A stretch of DNA of 37,365 bases from Deltaproteobacteria bacterium (GCA_005879535.1 VBKI01000095.1:1-37365), one strand, 5' to 3'; counted from the stretch's first letter, positions 23,466 to 31,951 are shown. Translations and numbers: made by a program. The notes: generated by a model from the sequence alone, not told the origin.

Positions 23466-23704
23466 CGCGGCTGGGACAGCTCGACGACGATGATGACGCG
23501 GCGAGTCGTATCGATGCGGTAGACGACGCGGTAGCGGCGCACGTCGATCTGCAGCAGCGAATTCTTCATCGACGACCAGAACGCGCTCGACGGCGGGATG
23601 GTCGTCACCGCGTCGGCGATCTGCTGCATCGTACGGCCAATCTCCAGACGCACGTCTTCCGGGAGCCCCTCCAGATTGACCCCGAGGTGGACCGAATACG
23701 TCAC
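23462..23704 (-). CDS. RelE/ParE-like protein, no visible antitoxin
   Basis: An 80-residue product from the GTG at 23704, preceded by AGGCGA; a TTG at 23716 would add four residues. The pattern 'LEGLPEDVRLEIGRTMQQIAD' (two helices), 'SAFWSSMKNSLLQIDVRRYRVVYRID' and 'RVIIVVEL' (beta sheet) is that of RelE/ParE-fold proteins. Toxins of this fold cut mRNA on ribosomes or poison gyrase. The basic Arg pair in 'DVRRYRVVY' fits a RelE-type surface. No antitoxin ORF lies directly beside it; the neighbour at 23788 is a paralogue. It may be a solitary toxin, an immunity-free remnant or a non-toxic family member. Confidence 0.6.
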   Translation of the reverse strand: MTYSVHLGVNLEGLPEDVRLEIGRTMQQIADAVTTIPPSSAFWSSMKNSLLQIDVRRYRVVYRIDTTRRVIIVVELSQPR

Positions 23705-23708
23705 TCGC

Positions 23709-23753
23709 CTGACCAATTGTCAGTAAAATTCTGTAGTGCCACCAAATGGTGGC
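23709..23753. promoter_or_regulatory. Candidate operator and hairpin before the RelE-like gene
   Basis: CTGAC-CAATT-GTCAG (23709-23723) is a dyad just upstream of the GTG start, and GCCACC-AAAT-GGTGGC (23738-23753) is a perfect 6-bp hairpin behind it. The stretch is AT-richer than its surroundings. Toxin genes are often autoregulated through such dyads, but here it is inference only. Confidence 0.35.
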
Positions 23754-23787
23754 CACCTGTGGAAAATCGTGCAACCGGCGGGCCCGC

Positions 23788-24036
23788 CTACTTTCGGCGC
23801 ACTTCCGTGACGCGGAGCGTCTCGTCATCGAGGACGTAGAAGAACGACCAGTCGCCTACCACCAAGCAGAGGCGGCTGACGCGGACCGACCGCCAGAAGG
23901 CGCTGTCGGCTGCGATGCCGCCGACGCCTTCGGCGATCTCCTCGAAACGCAGGCGCGCTTCCTGCTTCACGTACTCCGGCGCCGCTTCCAGAACTCGCCG
24001 ATCCATGATGACTCGATGGGTCAAGGCGTTCTCCAT
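23788..24036 (-). CDS. RelE/ParE-like protein, paralogue of the neighbour
   Basis: An 82-residue product; GGGAGG lies 6 bases before the ATG at 24036. The order of elements matches the gene at 23462: 'LEAAPEYVKQEARLRFEEIAEGV', 'DSAFWRSVRVSRLCLVVGDWSFFYVLDD' and 'RVTEVRRK'. The 'SAFW-S' block is shared by both. The strand 'LVVGDWSFFYVLD' is less basic than in RelE toxins, so mRNA cleavage is less likely here. The pair may have arisen by tandem duplication. An antitoxin is not seen within 129 bases upstream. The 24037-24165 spacer shows nothing I can name. Confidence 0.55.
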   Translation of the reverse strand: MENALTHRVIMDRRVLEAAPEYVKQEARLRFEEIAEGVGGIAADSAFWRSVRVSRLCLVVGDWSFFYVLDDETLRVTEVRRK

Positions 24037-24165
24037 GAGCGGCCTCCCGCTTCAAAAGGTCGGTAGGTCGGACCCGCGGGTACAAGCCTTGACAGGGGGT
24101 GCGCCCGACCCTCGGCCCGTCGTGGGGCGTGCAGGGTACCGACGCTTGCGTCGTGCAGCGTCCGT

Positions 24166-24957
24166 TCAGCGCGTCTCGGTGGTCGTCTCCGCGGGCCGCC
24201 ACCGGAGGAGCCGCTGCTCGAGCAGGGTGACGATCGCGTCGAGCAGCAGCGCAAAGGCGGTGAGGACGAGGATGCCGGCAAACACCGTATTGATGTCGAA
24301 CGCTCCTTCGGCCTGGAGGATCAGGTAGCCGACGCCGGCGGATGAGCCCAGGTACTCGCCGACGACCGCGCCGACGAACGCCATGCCGACGCTGGTGTGC
24401 AGGCTGGAGAAGACCCAGCTCGTCGCCGAAGGAAGATACACGTGACGCAAGAGCTGCCGGCGGCTCGCGCCGAGCATTCGCGCGTTCGCGAGCACGACGG
24501 GGCTCACCTCTTTCACGCCCTGATAGACGTTGAAGAAGACGATGAAGAACACCAGCGTGACGCCCAGCGCCACCTTGGAGAGGATGCCCAGCCCGAACCA
24601 CACCGCGAAAATCGGCGCGAGGATCACCCGAGGCATCGCGTTCGCCGCCTTGATGTAGGGCTCGAGCAAAGCGGATGCGGTGGGCGCAAGCGCCAGCCAG
24701 AGGCCCACCACCAGACCGAGCGCGGTGCCGAGGCCGAAGGCAAGCACGGTTTCGATCAGCGTGATCCCGAGATGCCGGTAGATCTTGCCGGAGGTGAACC
24801 AGCGCGCCGCGTTTCCCAGCACCGTCACCGGAGTCCCGAAGAAGAACCGCGGAAGCACGCCGGTCTGCGTGAGCACGTGCCAGACGAGGAAGAACCCCCC
24901 GAGGAGAAGGACGCGGCCGACGAGCAGCCGGACCCTATGCGCGCTGGATCTGCGCAT
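24166..24957 (-). CDS. ABC transporter permease, NitT/TauT type
   Basis: A 263-residue inner-membrane protein with about six helices. The BPD_transp_1 core contains the 'EAA' loop as 'VLANARMLGASRRQLLRHVYLPSA', where Gly contacts the ATPase. It also has 'AMPRVILAPIFAVWFGLGILSKV' and 'GMAFVGAVVGEYLGSSAGVGYLIL', both typical of SsuC/TauC/NrtB permeases. GAAGG precedes the ATG by 4 bases. The start overlaps the end of the ATPase gene by 23 bases, so the two are surely co-expressed. It forms the pore of the importer encoded by this operon. Substrate is set by the binding protein at 25756. Confidence 0.92.
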   Translation of the reverse strand: MRRSSAHRVRLLVGRVLLLGGFFLVWHVLTQTGVLPRFFFGTPVTVLGNAARWFTSGKIYRHLGITLIETVLAFGLGTALGLVVGLWLALAPTASALLEPYIKAANAMPRVILAPIFAVWFGLGILSKVALGVTLVFFIVFFNVYQGVKEVSPVVLANARMLGASRRQLLRHVYLPSATSWVFSSLHTSVGMAFVGAVVGEYLGSSAGVGYLILQAEGAFDINTVFAGILVLTAFALLLDAIVTLLEQRLLRWRPAETTTETR

Positions 24958-25759
24958 GGCCCTTCAGCACCTCCGCCTTGAGCAGCTCCCAGATCTCGCG
25001 GTGCAGCTCGAGAAAACCCCGGGTGAGCCGGACTTCGGCCACGTCGCGGGGCCTCGCGAGACCGATGACGAACTCGCCGATGGCCCGCGTCGCAGGGCCG
25101 GCGGAGAGCACGACCACCCGATCTGAGAGCGAGATCGCCTCTTCGAGGTCGTGCGTGATGAACACCACCGACTTGCGATCGGCGGACCAGAGATCGAGCA
25201 GCTCGTTTTCCATCAGCTGCCGTGTCTGCACGTCGAGGGCGCTGAATGGCTCGTCCATCAGCACGATGGCGGGATCGAGGATCAATGTCTGCGCCAGCGC
25301 GACGCGCCTGCGCATACCGCCGGAGAGCTGATGCGGATAGTGGTCGCCGAAGCCCGCGAGGCCGACGCGCCCGAGCCACTCGTCGGCCCTTTGCAAGGCG
25401 TGGCGGCGCTCGATGCCGCGGAACTGGAGCCCCGCGGCCACGTTCTCTCGTGCGCTCCGCCAGGGCAGGAGCGCTTCCGCCTGGAACAGGTAGCCGGCCC
25501 GGCGGTTCAATCCCCGCAGCGGCTCGCCGGCGACGCGGACGATTCCCGCGGAGGGTGCGAGCAGGCCCGCCGCCACGTTGAGCAGCGTCGACTTCCCGCA
25601 GCCCGTGGGTCCCACGATGGAGACGAACTCGCCGGGCGCGACCTGCAGCGACAGCTCGCGGACCGCCGTGTAAGGCGGCGCGATGCGGTCGGTCGCCGGG
25701 AAGATGCAGGTGATCCGTTCCAGCGCGAGCGCCGGGGCGCGCGCCTCGCTCGCGCTCAC
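24935..25759 (-). CDS. ABC transporter ATP-binding protein, NitT/TauT type
   Basis: A 274-residue ATPase from a GTG at 25759 that shares GTGA with the stop of the binding-protein gene. Walker A 'GPTGCGKST' is at 50-58, Q-loop Q93 lies in 'YLFQAEALLPW', signature 'LSGGM' is at 145-149, Walker B 'IVLMDEP' has D169/E170 and the switch H203 is in 'FITHDLEEA'. All parts needed for ATP hydrolysis are intact. The family (SsuB/TauB/NrtD-like) drives uptake of sulfonates, nitrate, pyrimidine precursors or aromatic acids. It acts on the cytosolic face of the permease at 24166. The TTG, GTG and ATG couplings run through the whole operon. Confidence 0.92.
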   Translation of the reverse strand: MSASEARAPALALERITCIFPATDRIAPPYTAVRELSLQVAPGEFVSIVGPTGCGKSTLLNVAAGLLAPSAGIVRVAGEPLRGLNRRAGYLFQAEALLPWRSARENVAAGLQFRGIERRHALQRADEWLGRVGLAGFGDHYPHQLSGGMRRRVALAQTLILDPAIVLMDEPFSALDVQTRQLMENELLDLWSADRKSVVFITHDLEEAISLSDRVVVLSAGPATRAIGEFVIGLARPRDVAEVRLTRGFLELHREIWELLKAEVLKGHAQIQRA

Positions 25760-26775
25760 CTCTTCGCCGCGGCGTCCACGAAGCGGTTGTCGAACGTCTT
25801 CGAGACGTCCACCGTGGACGACATCACCGAAGGCTCGAAGAGCTTCAGCACCTTGTAGACGTTCTGCGCGCCGGCCAGCGAGAAGCGGCCGTCGGTGGAG
25901 TAGCCGTCGATGCTCTTCGCCAGCGCATCCTTGTACGTATCCTTGTCGCCCGCGTAGTACTCCGCCGGAACCACCGCGAGGAGCTGGTCGACCGACGATT
26001 TGTGCGCGAACGCCAGCGCCCGCACCATCGCGCGCGCGACTGCCTGCACCGTGTTCGGGTTCTTGTCGACGAACTCCTTCGTCGAATAGATGCAGCTCGC
26101 CGCGTACTCCCCGCCGTAGTACTTCTTCATTCCTTCCGCGGTGCGGGTATCGGCCACGATCACGATGTCCCGGTCGCGCTCCAGCTTGGTGATCACCGGA
26201 TCGAGGTTGGAGATGCCGTCGATCTCCCCTTTCTTCATGGCCGCCACGGCGTTTGACGAAGCGCCGACGCCGATGATCGCGACGTCGTCGGGCTTGAGGC
26301 CTTCGCCCGCCAGCAGCGCGTTGACGAAGAAGTTCGTGCTCGACCCGGGAGCGGTGACGCCGATCTTCAGCCCCTTGAGGTCCTTCGGCGACTTGTAGCC
26401 TGCTGCGCGAGCCTTCGAGAGACCGAGCGCGATGGAGGCATACCGCGACTGCAGCGCGATTCCGACGGCGGGAATCCCCCGCGCGTGCATGTTGATGGTG
26501 TGCTCGAAAGCGCCGGAGACGAAGTCCGCGCTGCCGCCGATCAACGCCTGGAGGGATTTCGCGCCGCCCGCGAAGTCGACGATCTCGACCTCCAGGCCCT
26601 CGTCCTTGAAGTAGCCGAGGCGGTCGGCCAGCGTGAGAGGCAGATAGTAGAAGAGCGTCTTTCCGCCCACGGCGATCTTGACGTTCTGCTTCTCCAAGGC
26701 GGGCGCGGCCGCGGAGCTGCGCGCCGCGAGGCAGAGCACCGCGGCAAGAGCGAAGCGGATGAGGATGCTCGTCAT
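25756..26775 (-). CDS. ABC transporter substrate-binding protein, NMT1/THI5-like
   Basis: A 339-residue secreted protein; AAGGAG lies 8 bases before the ATG. A signal peptide (1-24) ends 'ARSSAAA' without a lipobox, so it is a soluble periplasmic protein. The mature part shows the NMT1/THI5 pattern: 'YYLPLTLADRLGYFKDEGLEVEIVDFAGGAKSLQALIGGSADFVSG', then 'LKGLKIGVTAPGSSTNFFVNALLAGEGLKPDDVAIIGVG', then 'AAMKKGEIDGISNLDP'. Members bind taurine, nitrate, pyrimidines, riboflavin or aromatic carboxylates; the pocket cannot be read here. Its ATG shares ATGA with the stop of the CoA-transferase gene, linking uptake to CoA activation and suggesting an organic-acid ligand. Confidence 0.9.
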   Translation of the reverse strand: MTSILIRFALAAVLCLAARSSAAAPALEKQNVKIAVGGKTLFYYLPLTLADRLGYFKDEGLEVEIVDFAGGAKSLQALIGGSADFVSGAFEHTINMHARGIPAVGIALQSRYASIALGLSKARAAGYKSPKDLKGLKIGVTAPGSSTNFFVNALLAGEGLKPDDVAIIGVGASSNAVAAMKKGEIDGISNLDPVITKLERDRDIVIVADTRTAEGMKKYYGGEYAASCIYSTKEFVDKNPNTVQAVARAMVRALAFAHKSSVDQLLAVVPAEYYAGDKDTYKDALAKSIDGYSTDGRFSLAGAQNVYKVLKLFEPSVMSSTVDVSKTFDNRFVDAAAKR

Positions 26776-27965
26776 GCGATGACTCCTTTGGCGCGCAGCT
26801 CGCGCTGCCTGCCCTCGTCATATCCGAGCTCGCGCAGCACCTCGGCGGTGTGCTCGCCGAGCCGCGGCCCGAGCCAACGCGTCTCGCCGGGCGTCGCGGA
26901 CAGCTTCGGAACGATACCCGGCAAGAGCACTTCCTCCCCGCCGGGCAGGTGCGCCCTCTTGATCATCTCGCGAGCCCGGTAATGCGCGTCCTGGACGATG
27001 TCGGCGACGCTGTAGATGCGCCCGCCCGGCACCTCCGCCGCCTGCAGTTTCGCCAGGACTTCGGGGAGTGGCAATCCGGACGTCCAGGCCTCGATGGCCG
27101 CGTCCAGCTCGGCGGCGCGCGCCGTCCTGCCGGCGTTGTCGGCGAGGGAGGGATCGGAGGCGAGATCGTCGCGGCCCATCGCGCGCATCAGCCGCCTGAA
27201 GATGCTGTCCGCATTTCCGCCGATGACCACCCAGGCTCCGTCCTTGCAGCGATACGTGTTCGACGGAGTGATCCCTGGCAAAGCGCCGCCGCTCCTCTCA
27301 CGCACGTAGCCGGTCATGGCGTACTCCGGAAGAGTGCTCTCCAGCATGCTGAAGACCGCCTCGTAGAGGGCGACGTCGACGATCTGTCCCTTGCCACCGT
27401 TGGCCTGACGTTGCTGCAGCGCGATCAGGGCGCCGATCACCCCATACAGCGCCGCCAGCGAATCGCCCAGGCTCACCCCGGTCCGCGCCGGCGGCCGGTC
27501 GGGATGTCCGGTCAAATAGCGCAGGCCGCCCATCGCCTCGCCGGTGGCGCCGAACCCCGGCCGATCGCGGTAGGGTCCGGTCTGTCCGTATCCAGAGAGG
27601 CGAACCAGGACGAGGCCGGGATTGTCGCGCGACAGCTCCTCGTAGCCGAGACCCCACTTCTCCAACGTCCCGGGACGGAAATTCTCGATGACCACGTCGG
27701 CACGCCGCGCGAGCGCGCAAACGATCTCCTGCCCTTCCTTCGTTTTTAGATCCGCCGCTACCGACCGCTTGTTGCGCGCCTGCGCGAGCCACCACAGCGA
27801 CGTTCCCTGGTGCAGCTTGCGCCAGTTCCGCAGCGGATCGCCGCTCGCGGGCGGCTCCACCTTGATCACGTCCGCCCCGAAGTCCGCCAGGATGCGCCCG
27901 GCGAACGGGCCGGCGATCAACGTCCCCAGCTCGACGACGCGCAGTCCCTGAAGGGCTTGCGACAA
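26772..27965 (-). CDS. CaiB/BaiF family CoA-transferase (class III)
   Basis: A 397-residue product from a TTG at 27965, 2 bases after the stop of the beta-propeller gene; no strong ribosome site is visible, but no better start exists. The family opening 'LQGLRVVELGTLIAGPFAGRILADFGADVIKVEPP' is present, as are 'RNKRSVAADLKT', 'ADVVIENFRPGTLEKWGLGYEEL', 'LSGYGQTGPY' and 'GGLRYLTG'. Class III enzymes move CoA between acyl groups through a catalytic Asp. By my alignment that position falls in 'VDVALYEAVFSML' and reads Glu, which occurs in some members. The gene is coupled to an ABC importer, so it probably activates the imported carboxylic acid. Substrate unknown. Confidence 0.88.
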   Translation of the reverse strand: MSQALQGLRVVELGTLIAGPFAGRILADFGADVIKVEPPASGDPLRNWRKLHQGTSLWWLAQARNKRSVAADLKTKEGQEIVCALARRADVVIENFRPGTLEKWGLGYEELSRDNPGLVLVRLSGYGQTGPYRDRPGFGATGEAMGGLRYLTGHPDRPPARTGVSLGDSLAALYGVIGALIALQQRQANGGKGQIVDVALYEAVFSMLESTLPEYAMTGYVRERSGGALPGITPSNTYRCKDGAWVVIGGNADSIFRRLMRAMGRDDLASDPSLADNAGRTARAAELDAAIEAWTSGLPLPEVLAKLQAAEVPGGRIYSVADIVQDAHYRAREMIKRAHLPGGEEVLLPGIVPKLSATPGETRWLGPRLGEHTAEVLRELGYDEGRQRELRAKGVIA

Positions 27966-27967
27966 AC

Positions 27968-28987
27968 TCAGCGCAGCCCGCGGATGGGCGGCAGGTGCAT
28001 CGGCAGCCGCGCCACCGTATGCCGCTGGACGGCGGCGGCCCACTGCGAGTCCACCGCGTTGAACCCGAAGAGTCGGAGATCGAGGGAGAGGTTGGTCACG
28101 TAGACGAACCCGCCACGGAACACGAGGCTCGCCGGAAATAGCAGCCCGACCGGCGCGCCGTCCCGCGAGAGGCCGTCGAAGTCGCCGAGCTTGGCGATGG
28201 CTCGCCCGCTCTGGTCGACGACGACGATCTCGTCCGCCTGGTTCGCGCACACCCAGATGTTGTCGTGCTCGTCGATGGCCAGGCCGTCTGCGCCGTTGAT
28301 GCTGTTCGTGAAGACCTCCGCGGTCCGCGTCGCCACCGGAATCTTCACGATCGTGTCGTTCCCGGTATTGGCGACGAACAGCACGGTGTGGCTCCGGTTG
28401 AACGCGAGCCCGTTGGCGCCGAAGGGTGGCACCCCGATCGTCGTCAGCAGCGGGCTCTGCGTCCACACGGTGGCGGCTCCCCCCGTCGGCGCCGTCTGCC
28501 AGATGATGCCCTGGAACGAGTCGGAGATGTAGACGTTGCCGGCGGGATCGAACGTCAGCGCATTCGGGCCCGCAGCGGCACCGCCGGGGATGGTCGTGAA
28601 GATCGTCGAGGCGCCGGTCACCGGATCGACGCGAAGGACGTTCTTCGCGCCGAAGTCGATCACGAGCAGCTCCACGTCGGATGCCCGCGAGCCGAATCGG
28701 TGGAAGTCGAGACCGAGCAGGAGATTGCTCGAGCCCGCCACGTCGACCACACGGAGCAGGCGCCCGGAATCGTCGAAGACCACGACCTGGCCCGGTCCGG
28801 CGGCGCGATTCACGTCGAAGTCCGCGACGTAGACGTTGCCGGCGCTGTCGATCGCAATCCCTTCCGGATGCGCGGTTCCTGGAGGCAGCGTCGCGAACCG
28901 CGTTGCCTGGAGTCGGTTCCAGGCCTGGGCGGAAAACGACAGCGACGAGACGAGGACGAGCGCGACGAACGTCGCGGTGCGGGTCAT
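27968..28987 (-). CDS. Secreted SMP-30/gluconolactonase-like beta-propeller
   Basis: A 339-residue product; GGAGG 5 bases before the ATG at 28987 fixes the start. A signal peptide ends 'FSAQA'. Six propeller blades follow with NHL/SMP-30 type repeats: 'HPEGIAIDSAGNVYVADFD', 'GPNALTFDPAGNVYISDSF', 'GANGLAFNRSHTVLFVANTGNDTIVKI', 'ADGLAIDEHDNIWVCANQADEIVVVD'. The Asp and Asn in 'IAIDSAGN' and 'LAIDEHDN' positions are typical calcium or metal sites. SMP-30 family members hydrolyse lactones. It heads the ABC/CoA-transferase operon, with only two bases before the next gene, so it may process the transported compound outside the cytosol. Exact reaction unknown. Confidence 0.8.
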   Translation of the reverse strand: MTRTATFVALVLVSSLSFSAQAWNRLQATRFATLPPGTAHPEGIAIDSAGNVYVADFDVNRAAGPGQVVVFDDSGRLLRVVDVAGSSNLLLGLDFHRFGSRASDVELLVIDFGAKNVLRVDPVTGASTIFTTIPGGAAAGPNALTFDPAGNVYISDSFQGIIWQTAPTGGAATVWTQSPLLTTIGVPPFGANGLAFNRSHTVLFVANTGNDTIVKIPVATRTAEVFTNSINGADGLAIDEHDNIWVCANQADEIVVVDQSGRAIAKLGDFDGLSRDGAPVGLLFPASLVFRGGFVYVTNLSLDLRLFGFNAVDSQWAAAVQRHTVARLPMHLPPIRGLR

Positions 28988-29060
28988 GGGATCCTCCGGC
29001 AAGGGTCGGGCAGGATAGCGCTTCGACTCCGCGCCGTCTCGATGCGGCGCGTCGTTTCGC

Positions 29061-30785
29061 TCAGGGGAAGCGCCCGGCCACGGCGACGCCTCCGGGCGAG
29101 ACGCCGACCGCCACCTTCGTTCCGTCCGGCGCGTCCGGCTTCGAGAACAACACCGCGAGGCCGGCCACCGTCGAGATCAGCGCCGCGCCCCCGATCGCGA
29201 CGCCCAGCACGGTGCGCCCCGAGATCGCCGACGTTTCCGACCCGGCGGTGAGATCTCTTCCCGATCGCGAGCTCCGGCGGCTGTCGCCGTCGGTGCTCAC
29301 CATCAGTGCGGCTGCTCCGGCAACGGCTCCGAACGCGATCATCGAGACGCCGACCGCGGTGCGGTCGCGCGGCGGTGGCTCGATCTCCGTCTTCGGCGAA
29401 GAGGGCAACGGCGGCTTCGCGGGCGCCGTGTCCGCCGCCTTGGCAGGCTTCACCGTCGGTGGGGCCTTCGTCGCTGCCGCCGCCGCTTCCTGGAGCTGCC
29501 GCTGCACGATGGCCGGCTCCCGGCTCGCCAGCGCGCAGGACATGCTGTCGCCTCCGTCGCATCCCTTCCGCAAGAGATCGGCGATGTGGCCGGGCTCGTC
29601 GCTCACGCCGGCGAGGCGCCTGCAGCTCTTCCCGTCTCCGGCGGCGCAGGCCTTCTCGCGCAGGTCGGTGCCCGCCTTGGCATTGGGCGCAGTCCCGTCG
29701 CCTTCCTCGTACGCGCGCGCGAGGCGGACGCACGCCGCGGCGTTCGACGAGTCGCAGCCGCGCTGCAGCGCGGAAATGGCGCGAGCGGGATCCCGCGCGT
29801 CACCGGAAAACCAGCGATCGCCCGCCTCGGCGCAGGCATCCGCGCCGCCGGCGGCGCAGGCGCGATCGAGGAATTCCTGCGCCTCCTTTGCGTCCTTGGC
29901 CGCGTCGGCAATGCGGGCGAGCTGCAGACACGCGTGCGCCTCCCTCACCTCGCAGTCCAGCGACAGCTCGGCGCGCTCGCGCAGCGCCGCCGAAGGCAGC
30001 AGCGCGACGAGGGGCGAAACCTTGTCGAAGCCGTGCAAGGCCGCGAACCGCACCAGCAGCTCGATCTTCGCCGAATCCGTCAGCGACCCGAGCGGCAAGA
30101 CCCGCCGGAGCCGCGCGATATCGCGGGCGAGCTGACCGTCGACCGCGCGGCGGCCCGCGGCATAGGCCTCCCACTGCTGCGCGCGCGAGATGGCCATCTC
30201 GCGGAACGGATTCTGGCCGGGCATGTCCGCCACGCGCCGCCAGGCTGCCGCCGCATCCTCCGGAGAGTCCCTGCCGTGCGTCTCGATCCTGCGCGCCCGG
30301 TCGTAAGCCACCAGGACGCCGGAGTCCGCGTCGAGGTTCAGCCCATCCTGCGCGGGCTCCGAAGGCGCCGGGACCGCCGGCAGTGAGATGGCGAACGCTC
30401 CGGACGCTTCCTGCCGCGCCCGGAGGATGTCGGCGGTGGCCACTTCGGCGGCCTCGACGAGCTCCCTGCGGCTGCTCGCCGTCGCCGACGCCTTCTTCAG
30501 CACTTCGCCGTTCCGGTCGCGCAGCTCCAGCCAGGCGCGATAGCCGAGCCCGCCGTGGGACACCTTGCCGGTGAGCACGAAGTCGCCGTCGCTCTCGCGG
30601 TCGACGATGCGGGCGGCGGGCAGCATCCGCCGGACTGTCTCGCGAACGCGGTCGGATACCTCGGCGGCGACGACAGGATGGGCGCGCGATCGCAGGTCGA
30701 GGACTGCGATGGTTTCTTCGCCCTGCGCGGCATGGACACCGAGCGCAATGCCGGCGGCAAACAGCGATGCGACGAGCGGCTTCAT
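29061..30785 (-). CDS. Sel1-like Cys-repeat envelope protein with TolB-like N-domain
   Basis: A 574-residue product; GGGAGG lies 7 bases before the ATG at 30785. A signal peptide (1-22) ends 'GVHAAQG'. Residues 25-130 look like the N-terminal domain of TolB/CsgG-type proteins ('ETIAVLDLRSR ... DRVRETVRRMLPAARIVDRES ... FVLTGKVSHGG'). The middle has Sel1-type helical repeats, many with paired Cys ('ACLQLARIADAAKDAKEAQEF', 'AACVRLARAYEEGDG', 'KSCRRLAGV'). An Ala/Pro/Lys-rich linker leads to two hydrophobic segments near the C-terminus ('AVGVSMIAFGAVAGAAALMVS' and 'TVLGVAIGGAALISTVAGLAVLF'). It probably sits in the periplasm with C-terminal membrane anchors and acts as a scaffold. It is the last gene of the minus envelope arm. 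Confidence 0.7.
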   Translation of the reverse strand: MKPLVASLFAAGIALGVHAAQGEETIAVLDLRSRAHPVVAAEVSDRVRETVRRMLPAARIVDRESDGDFVLTGKVSHGGLGYRAWLELRDRNGEVLKKASATASSRRELVEAAEVATADILRARQEASGAFAISLPAVPAPSEPAQDGLNLDADSGVLVAYDRARRIETHGRDSPEDAAAAWRRVADMPGQNPFREMAISRAQQWEAYAAGRRAVDGQLARDIARLRRVLPLGSLTDSAKIELLVRFAALHGFDKVSPLVALLPSAALRERAELSLDCEVREAHACLQLARIADAAKDAKEAQEFLDRACAAGGADACAEAGDRWFSGDARDPARAISALQRGCDSSNAAACVRLARAYEEGDGTAPNAKAGTDLREKACAAGDGKSCRRLAGVSDEPGHIADLLRKGCDGGDSMSCALASREPAIVQRQLQEAAAAATKAPPTVKPAKAADTAPAKPPLPSSPKTEIEPPPRDRTAVGVSMIAFGAVAGAAALMVSTDGDSRRSSRSGRDLTAGSETSAISGRTVLGVAIGGAALISTVAGLAVLFSKPDAPDGTKVAVGVSPGGVAVAGRFP

Positions 30786-30807
30786 ACGGCACCTCCCAAA
30801 AAAACGT

Positions 30808-31584
30808 TCACTCACATCGCAGGAGCCCCCCGGGCTCCGCGAAACACGTCAGCTCGTATCCGGTCTCCGCCGCGCGCCGCCCCATCTCCTCTTCCGAAAC
30901 CGGACCGAAGCGGGCGCGCAGCGCCGCGCGGGCCGTATCGTGCAGGCCCGGGCTCAGCAGCACCTGAAGGACCACCTCGTCGCCCGGCGAAGCGGCGCGG
31001 GCTCGCCCGAGCGGATCTCCGAGCGCGGCGTTGAGGGCCGGATCGCGCACCAGCCGCGGCACGCCGGCGCACGGCGGTCCGGACATCTCCACCACGCGCT
31101 GTCCGTCCAGCGCCAGGACGGAAAGGACCTCGGCGCCCTCGCCCGCGAGGCGCGAGACGACCAGGCAGCCGCCGGCGTTGCGCAGGTGCGCGGCGAGCTC
31201 GCCGGGATTGCGGGGCACGAGCACGCGCATGCGCACGCCGTGCATGGCGGTGGAGTCCGCCGCGATTCGCGCGAGCGGGGGGGCTTGCGCGGGCGCTGGC
31301 GCAGGAGTCGCACGAGGCGGAGCGGTCAAAGGCTTCGCCGCGGGCGGCTGCGGACGGGGCTGCGCCGTTTCGAGCCTGGGCGCCGGTGGAGGACGGGGAA
31401 GCTGCACGACGCGGATGCGGCGCTCCTCTTTCTTCGGCTCCGGCGGCGGCGCCGGGGCCCTTTCCCGGCGGGGCCACGGCAGCGCCGCGATCAGCGCCGC
31501 GCCTGCGAGCGCCAGCGCCTGCAGGGAGACCGCGCGGGCCAGCCGCGGCGGCTCGACGTCGTCAATGGCGGCCAGGCTGTGCAT
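30808..31584 (-). CDS. Single-span, Pro-rich TonB-like envelope protein
   Basis: A 258-residue product. One transmembrane helix near the N-terminus ('AVSLQALALAGAALIAALPW') is followed by a basic patch and an 80-residue Pro/Ala-rich stretch ('PPPEPKKEERRIRVVQLPRPPPAP', then many 'PAP' and 'APP' units) that would span the periplasm like TonB. A C-terminal globular domain (about 125-258) carries four Cys ('GGCLVV', 'GPPCAG', 'LTCFAE', 'LLRCE'). The TonB C-terminal fold is not obvious. The topology suggests a bridge from inner membrane to outer layers. It overlaps the preceding gene by 23 bases, so the arm is co-expressed. Function unknown. Confidence 0.6.
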   Translation of the reverse strand: MHSLAAIDDVEPPRLARAVSLQALALAGAALIAALPWPRRERAPAPPPEPKKEERRIRVVQLPRPPPAPRLETAQPRPQPPAAKPLTAPPRATPAPAPAQAPPLARIAADSTAMHGVRMRVLVPRNPGELAAHLRNAGGCLVVSRLAGEGAEVLSVLALDGQRVVEMSGPPCAGVPRLVRDPALNAALGDPLGRARAASPGDEVVLQVLLSPGLHDTARAALRARFGPVSEEEMGRRAAETGYELTCFAEPGGLLRCE

Positions 31585-31951
31585 CCGCGCTCATCCCCAC
31601 CACCAGCTCGGCGGCGCCCGAAGAAGTCACCTGCGCGAGACAGGATTCTTCGGAAGCGCCGAGGTGCATGACCACGACCTTGCCTCGAGCCGTCTCCCGG
31701 CTCATCGCCTCGCCCGCCAGCGTCCGCGCCGCTCCCGCGTCGCATTTCACGTCGAGACGGTGCGAGCTGGAGGGCGCTGCGCGGGCCTGCTGCGACGGCG
31801 GCGTCAGCCGGAGCAGCAGGAACTGCGCCGAAAGAAGCTGCGCCACCATCACCAGCGCCAGCAGCGCGAGGGCGAACTGCTTCTCGGCGAAGAGCCGGTA
31901 GATCAGTGCTTCCATCTCGTCGAATCCGCCGGTCCTTCCACTCCGGATCAT
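31562..31951 (-). CDS. Small single-span envelope protein
   Basis: A 129-residue product; GGAGG 7 bases before the ATG supports 31951, which shares ATGA with the PBP stop. One transmembrane helix lies at about residues 25-48 ('FALALLALVMVAQLLSAQFLLLRL'). The outside part of about 80 residues has a 'DVKCDAGAARTLAGEAMSR' and a 'GKVVVMHLGASEESCLAQV' segment with two Cys that may pair. The N-terminal 24 residues are cytosolic. No family recognised. Size and topology resemble ExbD/TolR/MotB-type partners, and an ExbB-like protein is encoded on the divergent arm, but the conserved Asp in the helix of that family is absent. Confidence 0.6.
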   Translation of the reverse strand: MIRSGRTGGFDEMEALIYRLFAEKQFALALLALVMVAQLLSAQFLLLRLTPPSQQARAAPSSSHRLDVKCDAGAARTLAGEAMSRETARGKVVVMHLGASEESCLAQVTSSGAAELVVGMSADAQPGRH

